Assembly: GCF_000721075.1 (NCBI RefSeq)
Contig: NZ_JOEQ01000026.1
Span: 44,589-108,588, forward strand
DNA length: 64,000 bases
Reading direction: 5' to 3'
DNA from: Streptosporangium amethystogenes
GTDB lineage: Bacteria; Actinomycetota; Actinomycetes; Streptosporangiales; Streptosporangiaceae
Under the pieces are notes generated by a model. That model did not search any database. It was not told where the DNA came from and saw nothing but the letters and a program-made list of their open reading frames with translations. This document shows positions 37,472-48,859 of this stretch, one piece after another. The position numbers and the translations under genes are program-made. Positions within the stretch are counted from its first letter, which is position 1. Each line of letters starts with the position of its first letter.

Positions 37472-37501
37472 CACTCTCGCGCCGTATCCGGCGCGGGAGT
37501 G
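37472..37501 (+). terminator. Hairpin after alaS
   Basis: CACTCTCGCGCC pairs with GGCGCGGGAGTG (one G-U) around a six-base loop, ten bases after the alaS stop. It could be a terminator or attenuator before ruvX; there is no T tract. Confidence 0.5.
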
Positions 37502-37566
37502 GAGACAGAGGTGTTGACTTCCTTCCCAGAGTCGAAGCCCGGGGTCTCCACGCTGAAAAGAGTCAG

Positions 37567-38076
37567 ATGAGAAACGGCATTCGGCTGGGCGTCGACGTCG
37601 GCTCGGTCCGTATCGGCGTGGCCAGGAGCGATCCCTCGGGGTTGCTGGCCACGCCGGTGGAGACCGTCCGGCGCGGCAAGGGCGACCTCGACCGGCTCGC
37701 GGAGATCACGGCCGAGTACGAGGTCGTCGAGGTGGTGGTCGGCCTGCCGACCTCGCTCTCCGGGCGTGAGGGGCAGGCGGCGGTCGTCGCCCGTGACTTC
37801 GCGAACCGGATCGCACTCCGGCTGGCGCCCGTCCCGGTGCGGCTGTTCGACGAGCGGCTGACCACCGTCACCGCCCAGCAGGGGCTGCGGGCCAGCGGGG
37901 TGAAGGCGAAGAACCAGCGTGGCGTGGTGGACCAGGCCGCCGCCGTCGTGCTGCTCCAGGCGGCACTGGACGCCGAACGCGCCACCGGCAGGCCTCCGGG
38001 CAGCCCCGTCGAGCCACCGGGTGGAAGGCCCGGTGACAGGCCCGCCGAGAGGCCGGGCGGCGGGACCGTTCGGTGA
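37567..38076 (+). CDS. ruvX: Putative Holliday junction resolvase/pre-16S rRNA nuclease (YqgF/RuvX)
   Basis: The 169-residue protein has the RNase H-like fold of the YqgF family: [16 protein letters not shown] with the first catalytic aspartate, [23 protein letters not shown] with the conserved glutamate, and [15 protein letters not shown] with the last acidic residue. Homologues process 16S rRNA 5' ends and may cut branched DNA. The C-terminal ~35 residues are a Pro/Gly-rich tail beyond the normal family length of about 140. Its stop overlaps the next start by four bases. Confidence 0.9.
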   Translation: MRNGIRLGVDVGSVRIGVARSDPSGLLATPVETVRRGKGDLDRLAEITAEYEVVEVVVGLPTSLSGREGQAAVVARDFANRIALRLAPVPVRLFDERLTTVTAQQGLRASGVKAKNQRGVVDQAAAVVLLQAALDAERATGRPPGSPVEPPGGRPGDRPAERPGGGTVR

Positions 38077-39113
38077 GCCGCCCACGGCCGATATGGCTGC
38101 TGGTGGCCGGAGCGTCGGCGCTCGCCGTCGCCGCCGGAACGGCGACCGGACTCGTCGTGGTCCGCCCCTATCTACTGCCCGCCGACTTCGAGGGGCCGGG
38201 TTCCAGCACGGTCGTCGTCGAGATCCCCGAGGGGGCGAGCGCCGGTGCGATCGGGCTGGCGCTGGCCGACGCGGGAGTGGTGGCGAGTGCCAGGGCGTTC
38301 GTCAGGGCGGTGGAGGAGCAGGCCAGGACGGGCAGCCTGCACCCCGGCCACTTCAGGCTCCGCAGAGGCATGGACGCCCGCTCGGCACTCGGCATGCTGG
38401 TGGCACCCGAGTCGCGGATGGTGCGCAGGGTCACCGTCCCCGAGGGGCTCCGCCTGCCCGAACTGCTCGACCGGCTCGCCGAGGGCACCGGCATGCGCCG
38501 GGCCGACCTGGCCAGAGCCGCGGACGACGTGCGGGCGCTGGGCCTGCCACGGTACGCCAGGAACGCCGAGGGCTTCCTGTTCCCCGCCACCTACGAGATC
38601 GAGCCCGACACGACCGCTCAGGACGTGCTGGTCGCGATGGTGGAACGTTACAAACAGGCCGCCGAGCAACTCGACCTCAAGGAACGGGCCGCCAGGAAGC
38701 GGCTGACCCCCCTGGAGGTTGTCACGATGGCGAGCATCGTCCAGGCGGAGGGCGGGCGGGACCCGGACTATCCGAAGATCGCTAGAGTGATCTACAACCG
38801 GATCAGGGCAGGGACGCCACTTCAACTGGACACCACGGTGCTGTACGCGCAGCGGCGCAGGACCCTGGAGGTGTCCGAGAAGGACACCGAGGTGAGGTCT
38901 CCGTACAACACCTATCGCAGACCTGGCCTGCCCCCCGGCCCCATCGCGAACCCCGGGGAGAAGGCGTTGATCGCGGCACTTCAGCCAGATCAAGGTGATT
39001 GGTTCTGGTTTGTAACCACAGATCCGGAGCATAGAATCACGAAATTCACTGACAAAGAGAGTGAGTTTGTGAGATACCGGGAAGAGCTGAACAGATACCT
39101 CGGGAAGCGTTGA
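38073..39113 (+). CDS. mltG: Endolytic murein transglycosylase MltG, first copy
   Basis: MltG cleaves nascent peptidoglycan glycan strands near the membrane and sets their length. The 346-residue product has an N-terminal membrane helix ([20 protein letters not shown]), a LysM-like region ([18 protein letters not shown] ... [16 protein letters not shown]) and the catalytic YceG domain. The domain holds [21 protein letters not shown] with the catalytic glutamate, [17 protein letters not shown] and [20 protein letters not shown]. Only a very short cytosolic segment precedes the membrane helix. A second mltG follows directly, which is unusual. Confidence 0.92.
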   Translation: MSRPRPIWLLVAGASALAVAAGTATGLVVVRPYLLPADFEGPGSSTVVVEIPEGASAGAIGLALADAGVVASARAFVRAVEEQARTGSLHPGHFRLRRGMDARSALGMLVAPESRMVRRVTVPEGLRLPELLDRLAEGTGMRRADLARAADDVRALGLPRYARNAEGFLFPATYEIEPDTTAQDVLVAMVERYKQAAEQLDLKERAARKRLTPLEVVTMASIVQAEGGRDPDYPKIARVIYNRIRAGTPLQLDTTVLYAQRRRTLEVSEKDTEVRSPYNTYRRPGLPPGPIANPGEKALIAALQPDQGDWFWFVTTDPEHRITKFTDKESEFVRYREELNRYLGKR

Positions 39114-39118
39114 TGCCC

Positions 39119-39141
39119 GGCGGAACACCCCTCGTTCCGCC
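39119..39141 (+). terminator. Small hairpin between the two mltG genes
   Basis: GGCGGAAC pairs with GTTCCGCC around a seven-base loop, six bases after the first mltG stop. No T tract; it may weaken rather than stop transcription into the second copy. Confidence 0.4.
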
Positions 39142-39273
39142 GCATGCGGCGCCCCGTACCCGCGAACCAGAACACTTCCGGAACATCGGGAGGTCTGGCC
39201 GGGTGCTTTCCTTCGGTTTGGCACACCCGCTTGACGCCAGGCCGTCCCTAGCGGGAGATTGGCCAGCGTCTCT

Positions 39274-40449
39274 ATGAACGATCTCGATATGGACTTCCTG
39301 GTCGGCTCCGACGACGAAGGTCGGCCGGGCCGAAAATCTCGCGCGTCCTCAGGACGCGACTCCGGCGGCCGACGTGGTCGGCGTAGGAAGCGCCGCCGTA
39401 ACCGGGGCGGCTTCCTCGCCCCCATGCTCGCGGTCATCGTGCTGCTCGGCGGCATCGGCGCCGCCGGCTTCTACGGCTACACCTGGGTCCGCGACGTGAT
39501 GACCCCGGACGACTACACCGGCCCTGGGTCCGGCGAGGTCGTCGTGGAGATCAAGGACGGCCAGAACGCCTCCGACGTCGCCCAGACCCTGGAGGAGCAG
39601 GACGTGGTGAAGAGCGTCAAAGCCTTCGTCAACGCCATCGCCGAGGCGGGCAAGAGCTCCTCTCTGCAGCCTGGCGAATACGCCATGCGCAAGCAGATGG
39701 CCGCCGCGGAGGCCGTCAAGCTTCTTGATCCGGAAAAGCGGTTGCTGGAGAGGGTCACTCTCAAGGAGGGGCTGCGCCTGAGCGACACCCTCAAGCAACT
39801 CGCCGAAAAGACCGGCAAGCCGCTCAGGGAGTTCCAGCAGGCGGCCAAGAACAGCCGGAAGCTCGGCCTGCCGTCCTATGCCAGGGGCAGGCTGGAGGGC
39901 TACGCCTTCCCGGCCACCTACGAGATCAGGCCCAAGATGACGCCCTCCGAGATCCTGATCACGCTGGTCGACCGCTTCACCCTGACGGCGGAGAAGGACG
40001 ATCTGCAGGGCAAGGCAAAGGAACTCGGGCACACTCCGCACGAGATCATGACGATCGCCAGCATCGTCCAGGCCGAGTCCGGTACCAAAGATGACATGGG
40101 CAAGGTGGCCCGGGTCATCTACAACCGGCTCGACGGCAATCCCCGCCGCAAGCTGGAGATGGACAGCACGGTGATGTACGGGCTGAACAAGTACGGCATC
40201 GAGTCCTCTCACAAGGATCTTGAGAGTTCCTCGCCCTACAACACCTACAAGTTCGAGGGCCTGCCTCCCGGACCGATCGCCAACCCGGGAGACGACGCCA
40301 TCCAGGCGGCGCTCAACCCCACCAAGGGGGACTGGGTCTGGTTCGTGACCACCTGCCCGGCGAAACAGATCACCAAGTTCGCCTCGACGGAGACGGACTT
40401 CTTCGCGCTCAAGGCCGAGTACGAGCGGAGCAAGGGGAACGGATGCTGA
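39274..40449 (+). CDS. mltG: Endolytic murein transglycosylase MltG, second copy
   Basis: The 391-residue product carries a longer, strongly basic cytosolic N-terminus (residues about 15-46 with RRGRRRKRRRNRGG), a membrane helix (APMLAVIVLLGGIGAAGFYG), the LysM-like region and the full catalytic domain. That domain has EGYAFPATYEI, IASIVQAESG with the catalytic glutamate, ARVIYNRLDGNPRRKLEMD and [20 protein letters not shown]. The basic N-terminus is the form usually seen in actinobacterial MltG, so this may be the ancestral copy. The start is uncertain: ATG 39274 has no close ribosome site and the TTG at 39259 directly abuts GGGAGA. It overlaps aroE by seven bases. Confidence 0.92.
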   Translation: MNDLDMDFLVGSDDEGRPGRKSRASSGRDSGGRRGRRRKRRRNRGGFLAPMLAVIVLLGGIGAAGFYGYTWVRDVMTPDDYTGPGSGEVVVEIKDGQNASDVAQTLEEQDVVKSVKAFVNAIAEAGKSSSLQPGEYAMRKQMAAAEAVKLLDPEKRLLERVTLKEGLRLSDTLKQLAEKTGKPLREFQQAAKNSRKLGLPSYARGRLEGYAFPATYEIRPKMTPSEILITLVDRFTLTAEKDDLQGKAKELGHTPHEIMTIASIVQAESGTKDDMGKVARVIYNRLDGNPRRKLEMDSTVMYGLNKYGIESSHKDLESSSPYNTYKFEGLPPGPIANPGDDAIQAALNPTKGDWVWFVTTCPAKQITKFASTETDFFALKAEYERSKGNGC

Positions 40450-41270
40450 GAGCGGCGGTCCTGGGGTCGCCGATCGCCCACTCGCTCTCCCCGTACCTGC
40501 ACCGCGCCGCCTACGAGGGCATGGGCCTGCACGACTGGCGGTACGAGGCGATCGAGTGCGACGAGGCCGGGCTCCCCGGCCTCCTCGACGGGCTGGACGC
40601 CGACTGGGCTGGGCTCTCGCTCACCATGCCGCTCAAGCGGGCCGTGCTGCCACTGCTCGGCACCGTCTCGGAGCTCGCACTCCAGGTGGGCGGGGTCAAC
40701 ACGGTGATCCTGCGCGACGGCGCCCGGCACGGGGACAACACCGACGTGTACGGCATCGTCCGGGCGCTCGCGGAGGCGGGCGTGGTCACGCCCGCCTCCG
40801 CGACCGTCCTCGGCGGGGGCGCGACGGCCTCCTCCGCGCTGGCCGCCCTGCGCGAGCTGGGCCTGGGCGAGGCGACCCTCGTGGTCCGTGACCCGTCCAG
40901 GGCGACGGAGACCATCGAGACGGCCGAGCGGCTGGGCATCGGCCTGACGGTGCGGACCTTCGACAAGCTCGACACCGTGCTGGGGGTCGACCTGGTCGTC
41001 TCGACCCTGCCCTCCGGTGCGGCCGACGCTTTCACCGAGTCGCTGGCGAACGTGCCGGCGCTCTTCGACGTGGTCTACGCCCCCTGGCCCACCCGGCCGG
41101 CAGCGGCGGTGGCCGAGCGGGGCGGGATTGTCGTCGGGGGTTTCCCGATGCTCCTGCACCAGGCGGTCCGGCAGGTCGAGATGATGACCGGCCGCGCGGA
41201 CGTGCCGGTGGAGGCGATGCGCGAGGCGGGGAAGAGCGAGATCGTCAGGCGTGCCGCTCCGGCGGAATGA
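40443..41270 (+). CDS. aroE: Shikimate dehydrogenase
   Basis: The 275-residue enzyme reduces 3-dehydroshikimate to shikimate with NADPH in aromatic amino acid synthesis. The substrate site reads LGSPIAHSLSPYLHRAAY and LTMPLKRAVLP (catalytic lysine), the conserved VGGVNTV and GDNTDVYG follow, and the nucleotide-binding glycine loop is VLGGGATASSALAAL. Cofactor choice cannot be fixed by eye; VVRDPSRA follows the second strand. ATG lies inside the end of mltG, so translation is coupled. The infC promoter lies immediately after the stop. Confidence 0.94.
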   Translation: MLRAAVLGSPIAHSLSPYLHRAAYEGMGLHDWRYEAIECDEAGLPGLLDGLDADWAGLSLTMPLKRAVLPLLGTVSELALQVGGVNTVILRDGARHGDNTDVYGIVRALAEAGVVTPASATVLGGGATASSALAALRELGLGEATLVVRDPSRATETIETAERLGIGLTVRTFDKLDTVLGVDLVVSTLPSGAADAFTESLANVPALFDVVYAPWPTRPAAAVAERGGIVVGGFPMLLHQAVRQVEMMTGRADVPVEAMREAGKSEIVRRAAPAE

Positions 41271-41299
41271 TTCTGGATGAGCGTTCCGTTGTGATAGAG
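41271..41299 (+). promoter_or_regulatory. Candidate promoter of the infC-rpmI-rplT operon
   Basis: TTCTGG, an 18-base spacer and TAGAGT lie directly after the aroE stop, about 280 bases before the infC start. It would give an mRNA leader of roughly 275 bases. Confidence 0.5.
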
Positions 41300-41305
41300 T
41301 GACTA

Positions 41306-41581
41306 ATCGATCGGTCCGGCGTTCCTGCTGGACGCGCAAGCGGAGGTCATCCTCCCACCTCGTCGGCCGCAAGGCTGACAGGTCAGGATCACACCGGGTA
41401 GGTTTCCGGCGAGCTTAACGGCATAAAGCCTTCGAGTTCATGTGGCCCCGCATGCGTGACGTGCGGGGCATCTTGCGTTCGACGCGCCTTCACAGGATGC
41501 GTGTTCTGCGACTTCCCGGCACGATCGAGCATGTTGCGGCCTTTCGGGAGAAAGGCCGCGGATCGCAACCTAGGAGGCCCC
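41306..41581 (+). promoter_or_regulatory. Structured 5' leader of the infC operon
   Basis: This gene-free stretch contains a series of hairpins. GCGTTC pairs with GGACGC near 41318-41334. GTCGGCC and GGCTGAC pair around a GCAA (GNRA-type) tetraloop at 41362-41379. GCCCCGCA pairs with TGCGGGGC at 41445-41469, followed by a weak T-bearing run (ATCTTGCGTT), attenuator-like. GCGGCCTTT pairs with AAAGGCCGC at 41536-41559 just before the ribosome site. Leaders of infC operons in other bacteria bind L20 or are controlled by IF3; a comparable role here is inference. Confidence 0.6.
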
Positions 41582-42235
41582 ATCAGCGCCGAGCCCCGCA
41601 TCAATGACCGCATTCGCGTGCCCGAGGTTCGCCTCGTCGGCCCGAACGGCGAGCAGGTGGGCATCGTCTCCATCGGCGATGCCTTGAAGCTGGCTCAAGA
41701 GTCCGATCTCGACCTGGTCGAGGTCGCGGCAACGGCCCGCCCGCCAGTGTGCAAGCTCATGGACTACGGCAAGTTCAAGTACGAGTCCGCGATGAAGGCA
41801 CGTGAGGCGCGCCGTAACCAGGCGTACACCATCATCAAGGAGATCAAGCTTCGGCCGAAGATCGACCCGCACGACTACGAGACCAAGAAGGGTCACGTGG
41901 TGCGGTTCCTCAAGGCCGGCGACAAGGTCAAGGTCACCATCATGTTCCGTGGTCGGGAGCAGTCCCGGCCCGAGCTGGGCTTCCGGCTCCTGCAGCGGCT
42001 GGCGGAGGATGTGACGGAGCTCGGCTTCGTCGAGTCCCAGCCCAAGCAGGACGGCCGAAACATGATCATGGTGATCGGCCCGCACAAGAAGAAGGCTGAG
42101 GCCAAGGCCGAGAAGGCGGCGGCCAAGGCGCGGCATGACGAGAACCCCTCAGAGGACAGCTCGCCGACCGCGGACGAGACGCACGTCAACGACGAGGTGT
42201 CCGTCAACGGAGCGGTGGCGGCCCCGCAGGAGTAA
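41582..42235 (+). CDS. infC: Translation initiation factor IF-3
   Basis: IF-3 binds the 30S subunit, keeps subunits apart and checks start codons. The 217-codon frame appears to start at ATC 41582, four bases after [26 protein letters not shown] matches the normal IF-3 N terminus. An AUU or AUC start is a known self-regulatory trait of infC, because IF-3 discriminates against such codons. The in-frame ATG at 41531 would add 17 residues that merely translate a leader hairpin. The N-domain, linker (about residue 70-80, [16 protein letters not shown]) and C-domain ([19 protein letters not shown]) are typical. An acidic/alanine tail of about 50 residues is extra. Confidence 0.94.
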   Translation: MSAEPRINDRIRVPEVRLVGPNGEQVGIVSIGDALKLAQESDLDLVEVAATARPPVCKLMDYGKFKYESAMKAREARRNQAYTIIKEIKLRPKIDPHDYETKKGHVVRFLKAGDKVKVTIMFRGREQSRPELGFRLLQRLAEDVTELGFVESQPKQDGRNMIMVIGPHKKKAEAKAEKAAAKARHDENPSEDSSPTADETHVNDEVSVNGAVAAPQE

Positions 42236-42365
42236 CTCGCATAGCCTGGATCGTCAGGTAGTCGCGATATCACGTCGAGGCCGGGTCCGGTCTCGTAGTC
42301 AGGCATGCCCTTGACTTGGGTTACCGGCCCGGGACATCGGCACGATCGAGGGAGAGACGGCTGAG
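42236..42365 (+). other. infC-rpmI spacer
   Basis: The 130 bases between infC and rpmI hold no gene. GGGAGA before the rpmI ATG is the ribosome site. Several short complementary stretches suggest a folded spacer, but I cannot define one structure. Confidence 0.35.
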
Positions 42366-42560
42366 ATGCCGAAGATGAAGACGCACAGCGGTGCGAAGAA
42401 GCGGTTCAGGCTCACGGGTTCCGGCAAGCTTGTGCGCCGCCGCGCCAACCGTGCGCACTACAACGAGCACAAGCCGTCCACGTTGACGCGTCGTCTCAAG
42501 CCCGAGGTCGTGCTCTCCGACGCCGACTCCAAGAAGATCAAGAAGCTGCTCGCTAAGTAA
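42366..42560 (+). CDS. rpmI: Ribosomal protein L35
   Basis: The 64-residue basic protein starts [20 protein letters not shown] and ends KKIKKLLAK, a complete bL35 of the large subunit. It sits between infC and rplT as in most bacteria. The rplT start is 24 bases downstream with its own GGGGAG ribosome site. Confidence 0.97.
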   Translation: MPKMKTHSGAKKRFRLTGSGKLVRRRANRAHYNEHKPSTLTRRLKPEVVLSDADSKKIKKLLAK

Positions 42561-42584
42561 CCGCCCCCGGGGAGATAGATACAC

Positions 42585-42968
42585 ATGGCACGCGTGAAGC
42601 GGGCGATCAACGCCAAGAAGAAGCGCAAGGTCGTTCTCGAGCGGGCGAAGGGCTATCGGGGTCAGCGTTCCAGGCTGTACCGCAAGGCCAAGGAGCAGAT
42701 GCTCCACTCGATGACGTACGCCTACCGCGACCGCAAGGACCGCAAGGGCACCTTCCGCCGTCTCTGGATCCAGCGCATCAACGCCGCTGCCCGCCAGAAC
42801 GGCATCACCTACAACAGGCTCATCCAGGGCCTGCGGCTCGCCTCCATCGAGGTCGACCGCAAGATCCTCGCTGACCTCGCGGTCAACGACGCCGCCACGT
42901 TCGCGACGCTGGTCGAGGCCGCCAAGAAGGCGCTCCCGGCCGACGTGAACGCGCCGGTCGCCGGCTGA
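42585..42968 (+). CDS. rplT: Ribosomal protein L20
   Basis: The 127-residue basic protein starts [20 protein letters not shown] and shows [18 protein letters not shown] and [12 protein letters not shown], typical of bL20, an early 23S rRNA-binding assembly protein. In several bacteria L20 also represses its own operon by binding the leader or an rpmI-rplT site. The C-terminal ~10 residues are alanine-rich. A strong terminator follows. Confidence 0.97.
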   Translation: MARVKRAINAKKKRKVVLERAKGYRGQRSRLYRKAKEQMLHSMTYAYRDRKDRKGTFRRLWIQRINAAARQNGITYNRLIQGLRLASIEVDRKILADLAVNDAATFATLVEAAKKALPADVNAPVAG

Positions 42969-42985
42969 GCGAGACACTGACGAAC

Positions 42986-43022
42986 ATGCGGCCCGCAGCG
43001 ATCACGCTGCGGGCCGCATTCG
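42986..43022 (+). terminator. Terminator of the infC-rpmI-rplT operon
   Basis: A perfect 15-base stem (ATGCGGCCCGCAGCG and complement) with loop ATCA and a trailing TCG lies 17 bases after rplT. A TTCTT run follows at 43026. Confidence 0.85.
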
Positions 43023-43040
43023 CATTCTTGGGGGACGGGC

Positions 43041-43856
43041 ATGGCCGGGTCTGAACTGACCAACATCAAGTCACCGCGGGTCAAGGCCGCGCGGAGGCTG
43101 ACCAAGCGGGCCTTCAGGGACCGTGACCGCTCCTTCCTGGCAGAGGGGCCACAGGCGGTCCGTGAGGCGCTGGCGCTGGACGGCGTCGTGGTGGAGCTGT
43201 TCGCCACCGCCGAGGCCGAACTGCGCCATGCCGACGTCGTCACCGCCGCCACCGCCGCGGGGGTGCCCCTCTTCCGGGCCAGTGGCGAGGTCATGGCCGA
43301 GCTGGCCCAGACCGTCACCCCCCAGGGACTGCTGGCCGTGTGCCGCTTCGTGCACGTGCCCCTGAACGACTCCGTCACCTCCGACGCCAGGCTGGTGGCC
43401 GTGCTCGCCCACGTTCGCGACCCGGGCAACGCGGGCACGGTGCTGCGCACCGCCGACGCCGCGGGTGCCGACTCGGTGATCTTCACCGACGCCTCGGTCG
43501 ATCCCTACAACGGCAAGTGCGTGCGGGCCAGCGCGGGCAGTCTGTTCCATCTCCCGGTCACCACGGGTGTCCACGTGACCCGGGTGGTGGAGCACCTGAG
43601 GGCTTCCGGGCTGCGGGTGCTCGCCGCCGACGGCGCGGGCAAGCAGACCCTGGACGACATGGACCTGTCCGGCCCGACGGCCTGGATCTTCGGCAATGAG
43701 GCCTGGGGGCTTCCCGAGGAGATCCTGGAACTGGCCGACGACGTCGTCCGGGTTCCGATCTACGGGCGGGCCGAGAGCCTGAACCTCGCGACCGCCGCCG
43801 CGGTCTGTCTGTACGCATCTGCCCGGTCTCAGCGCACCGGTCCCGGCGCCAGGTGA
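43041..43856 (+). CDS. SpoU/TrmH-family RNA methyltransferase
   Basis: The 271-residue protein has an N-terminal RNA-binding-like domain (FLAEGPQAVREALALDGVVV) and the SPOUT methyltransferase domain with its three motifs: HVRDPGNAGTVLRTADAAG, IFGNEAWGLPEEI and PIYGRAESLNLATAAAVCLY. It probably makes 2'-O-methylribose in 23S rRNA or tRNA with S-adenosylmethionine; similar genes near rplT are often labelled tsnR-like, but the target base cannot be inferred. It starts 19 bases beyond the rplT terminator. Confidence 0.9.
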   Translation: MAGSELTNIKSPRVKAARRLTKRAFRDRDRSFLAEGPQAVREALALDGVVVELFATAEAELRHADVVTAATAAGVPLFRASGEVMAELAQTVTPQGLLAVCRFVHVPLNDSVTSDARLVAVLAHVRDPGNAGTVLRTADAAGADSVIFTDASVDPYNGKCVRASAGSLFHLPVTTGVHVTRVVEHLRASGLRVLAADGAGKQTLDDMDLSGPTAWIFGNEAWGLPEEILELADDVVRVPIYGRAESLNLATAAAVCLYASARSQRTGPGAR

Positions 43857-43933
43857 CGCCCCCCGCCTCGAGGCTGCCGTACGGCGCGGGAAACCCGCTA
43901 TTGTCGGCCATGTAGCGTCGAGGAGGCGGGGTC

Positions 43934-46186
<2,253 letters not shown>

Positions 46187-46187
<1 letters not shown>

Positions 46188-48715
46188 TGAAGGTCTCGCT
46201 TTCATGGCTGCGGGAGTATGTCGATCTTCCCGCCGTCACGGCGCACGAGATCGCCGAGAAGCTCACCGCGGCCGGGCTCAAGCTCGAGTCCGTCATCTCC
46301 TACGGCCACGACATCAAGAACGTCGTGGTGGGCGAGGTGCTCTCCATCGAGACCCTGGAGGGTTTCAAGAAGCCCATCCGCCACTGCCAGGTGGAGGTGG
46401 GGGAGGCCGCGCCTCGCGAGATCGTCTGCGGTGCGACCAACTTCGAGGTCGGCGACCGTGTCCCGGTCGCGCTGCCCGGCGCCGTGCTGCCCGGCGGGTT
46501 CGAGATCGCCTCTCGCAAGACCTACGGACGCCTGTCGGACGGCATGATCTGCTCGGAGGCGGAGCTTGGGGTGGCCGAGTCCTCCCCGGGCATCCTCGTG
46601 CTGCCCGGAGACACTCCGATCGGTGCCGACGTGGTCGAACTGCTCGGCCTGCGCGACGACGTGATCGAGCTTGAGATCACCCCGGACATCGGCTACGCGC
46701 TCTCCATCCGGGGCGTGGCCCGCGAGGCCGCCGCCGCCTTCGACTCGGCGTTCATCGACCCGGCGGACGTCTCCCCGCCCGTCGCGTCCGGTCCCGCCTA
46801 CCCGGCCTCGATCGCCGACCCGTCGGCCTGCGACCGCTTCGTGCTCCGCGAGATCCGCGGGTTCGACCCGTCGGCGAGCAGCCCGCTGTGGATGCGCGCG
46901 CGGCTCACCCGCGCCGGTATGCGCCCGGTCTCGCTGGCCGTCGACGTCACCAACTACGTCATGCTGGAGCTCGGCCAGCCGCTGCACGCCTTCGACGCCG
47001 CCAGGCTGACCGGTGAGATCGTGGTGCGCAGGGCCGAGCCCGGTGAGACGCTGGAGACGCTCGACCACGTGGTCCGCAAGCTCCACCCGGACGACATCCT
47101 GATCACCGACGGGTCGGGCGTGATCTCGATGGCAGGCACCATGGGCGGCCTGCACACCGAGATCTCCGACGCCTCCACCGACATCGTGATCGAGGCAGCC
47201 CACTTCTCCGCCAGCGGCATCGCGCGCATGTCGCGCCGGCACAACCTGGTCAGCGAGGCGTCCAAGCGCTTCGAGCGAGGCGTCGACCGGGAGCTGCCGC
47301 TGTACGCCTCCTGGCGCGCGGCTCAGCTCCTGGCCGAGCTGGGCGGCGGCACGATCCAGCCGGGCGTCACCCACGCCGAGGTGCGGGTCGAGCCGGTCCA
47401 GGTCGCCATCCCGAGCGGCTACCCCGGCAGGGTCGCGGGCACCGTCTACGACCGGGAGACGGTGATCCGCCGCCTGGAGCAGGTCGGCTGCGCGGTCGAG
47501 AGCCCCGCCACCGAGAGCGGCGGCACCGCCGCCGACGGGATCGCCGCGAAGCTCGCGGTCGCCGGCGACGACATGCTGGTGGTCACCCCACCATCGTGGC
47601 GGCCTGACCTGACCGACCCGAACGACCTCGCCGAGGAGGTCATCCGGCTGGAGGGCTACGAGAACCTGCCCTCGATCCTTCCCTCCGCCCCCGCGGGTGC
47701 CGGTCTCACCGAGAGCCAGCGCCTACGCCGCAGGGTCGGCCGCTCACTGGCAGCCGCGGGCTACGTCGAGACCCTCTCCTACCCGTTCAGCGGGGAGCGC
47801 GACTTCGACAACCTGCAGCTGCCCGCCGACGACGCGCGCCGCCTGGCCGTACGGCTGGCCAATCCGCTCAGCGAGGACGAGCCGCTGATGCGGACCACCC
47901 TGCTGCCCGGCCTGCTCAAGACGCTGGTCCGCAACGTGGGCCGGGGTTTCGGCGATGTGGCGCTGTTCGAGACAGGTCTGGTCTACCGGCCCTCGCCGGA
48001 CGCGCCCGCCGTCGCCCCCGTGCTGGGCGTCGACCGCAGGCCGAGCCCGGAGGAGCTGGCCTCGATCGAGTCCGCGCTGCCGGCCCAGCCGCTGCGGGTC
48101 GGGGTCGTGCTGACCGGGGAGTTCGAGCCGTCCGGCTGGTGGGGCAAGGGCAGGGAAGCCGACTGGGCGGACGCCGTCGAGGCGGCGCGGGTGGTGGCCG
48201 CCGAGGCCGGCGTCACCCTCGACGTCCGCGCTGACCGGCACGAGCCCTGGCACCCGGGCCGCTGCGCCGCGCTGTACTCCGGCGACGTGCTCGTCGGTCA
48301 CGCCGGTGAGCTGCACCCGCGCGTGGTCGAGGCGTACGGCCTGCCCCCGCGCACCTGCGCGATGGAGCTGGAGCTGACCCGGCTGGAGCAGTCGCCGGTC
48401 GGCAGGCCTCAGGCGCCGGCGATCTCCGGTTACCCGGTCGCGAGCCAGGACGTCGCACTCATCGTCGACGCGGCGACCCCGGTGGCTCCGGTGGAGGCGG
48501 CGCTGCGCGAGGGCGCGGGCGAACTGCTGGAGTCGATCCGGCTGTTCGACGTCTACGCGGGTGCCCAGGTGGGTGAGGGCAAGAAGTCTCTCGCCTACTC
48601 CCTGCGCTTCCGGGCGGCTGACAGGACGCTCACGGCGGAGGAGACCACCGCGGCCCGTGACGCGGCCGTGGCCCTGGCCACCGAGCGCACCGGGGCGCGG
48701 CTGCGCGGCGCCTGA
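46187..48715 (+). CDS. pheT: Phenylalanyl-tRNA synthetase beta subunit
   Basis: The 842-residue beta subunit of the (alpha-beta)2 enzyme begins [15 protein letters not shown]. It has the tRNA-binding OB domain (about 40-150), the B3/B4 editing domain with [30 protein letters not shown] sequence (about 230-320), the B5 domain, the catalytic-like core ([20 protein letters not shown]) and the C-terminal anticodon-binding fold ([18 protein letters not shown]). It is coupled to pheS by overlap. A strong terminator follows. Confidence 0.96.
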
Positions 48716-48725
48716 CCGCTCCACG

Positions 48726-48759
48726 AAGGAGGCTCGGGGCATGCCCCGAGCCTCCTTTT
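48726..48759 (+). terminator. Rho-independent terminator after pheT
   Basis: AAGGAGGCTCGGGGC pairs with its complement at 48743-48757 and is followed by TT, giving a TTTT run across the stem end. It ends the pheST unit 10 bases after the stop. Confidence 0.88.
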
Positions 48760-48859
48760 CGCTGCTTTCACGGTCCGTGACCTCGGCTCCGGACGGACCT
48801 TCACCCTGCCGGGTACCACCTGACCGACCTCCGCCCTGGCAGGGGCCGCGAGAAAGGGC

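Noticed and set aside
41456..41581. Upstream extension of infC from frames starting at 41456 or 41531
   Set aside because: It would translate leader hairpins. IF-3 homology begins exactly at the ATC after AGGAGG.
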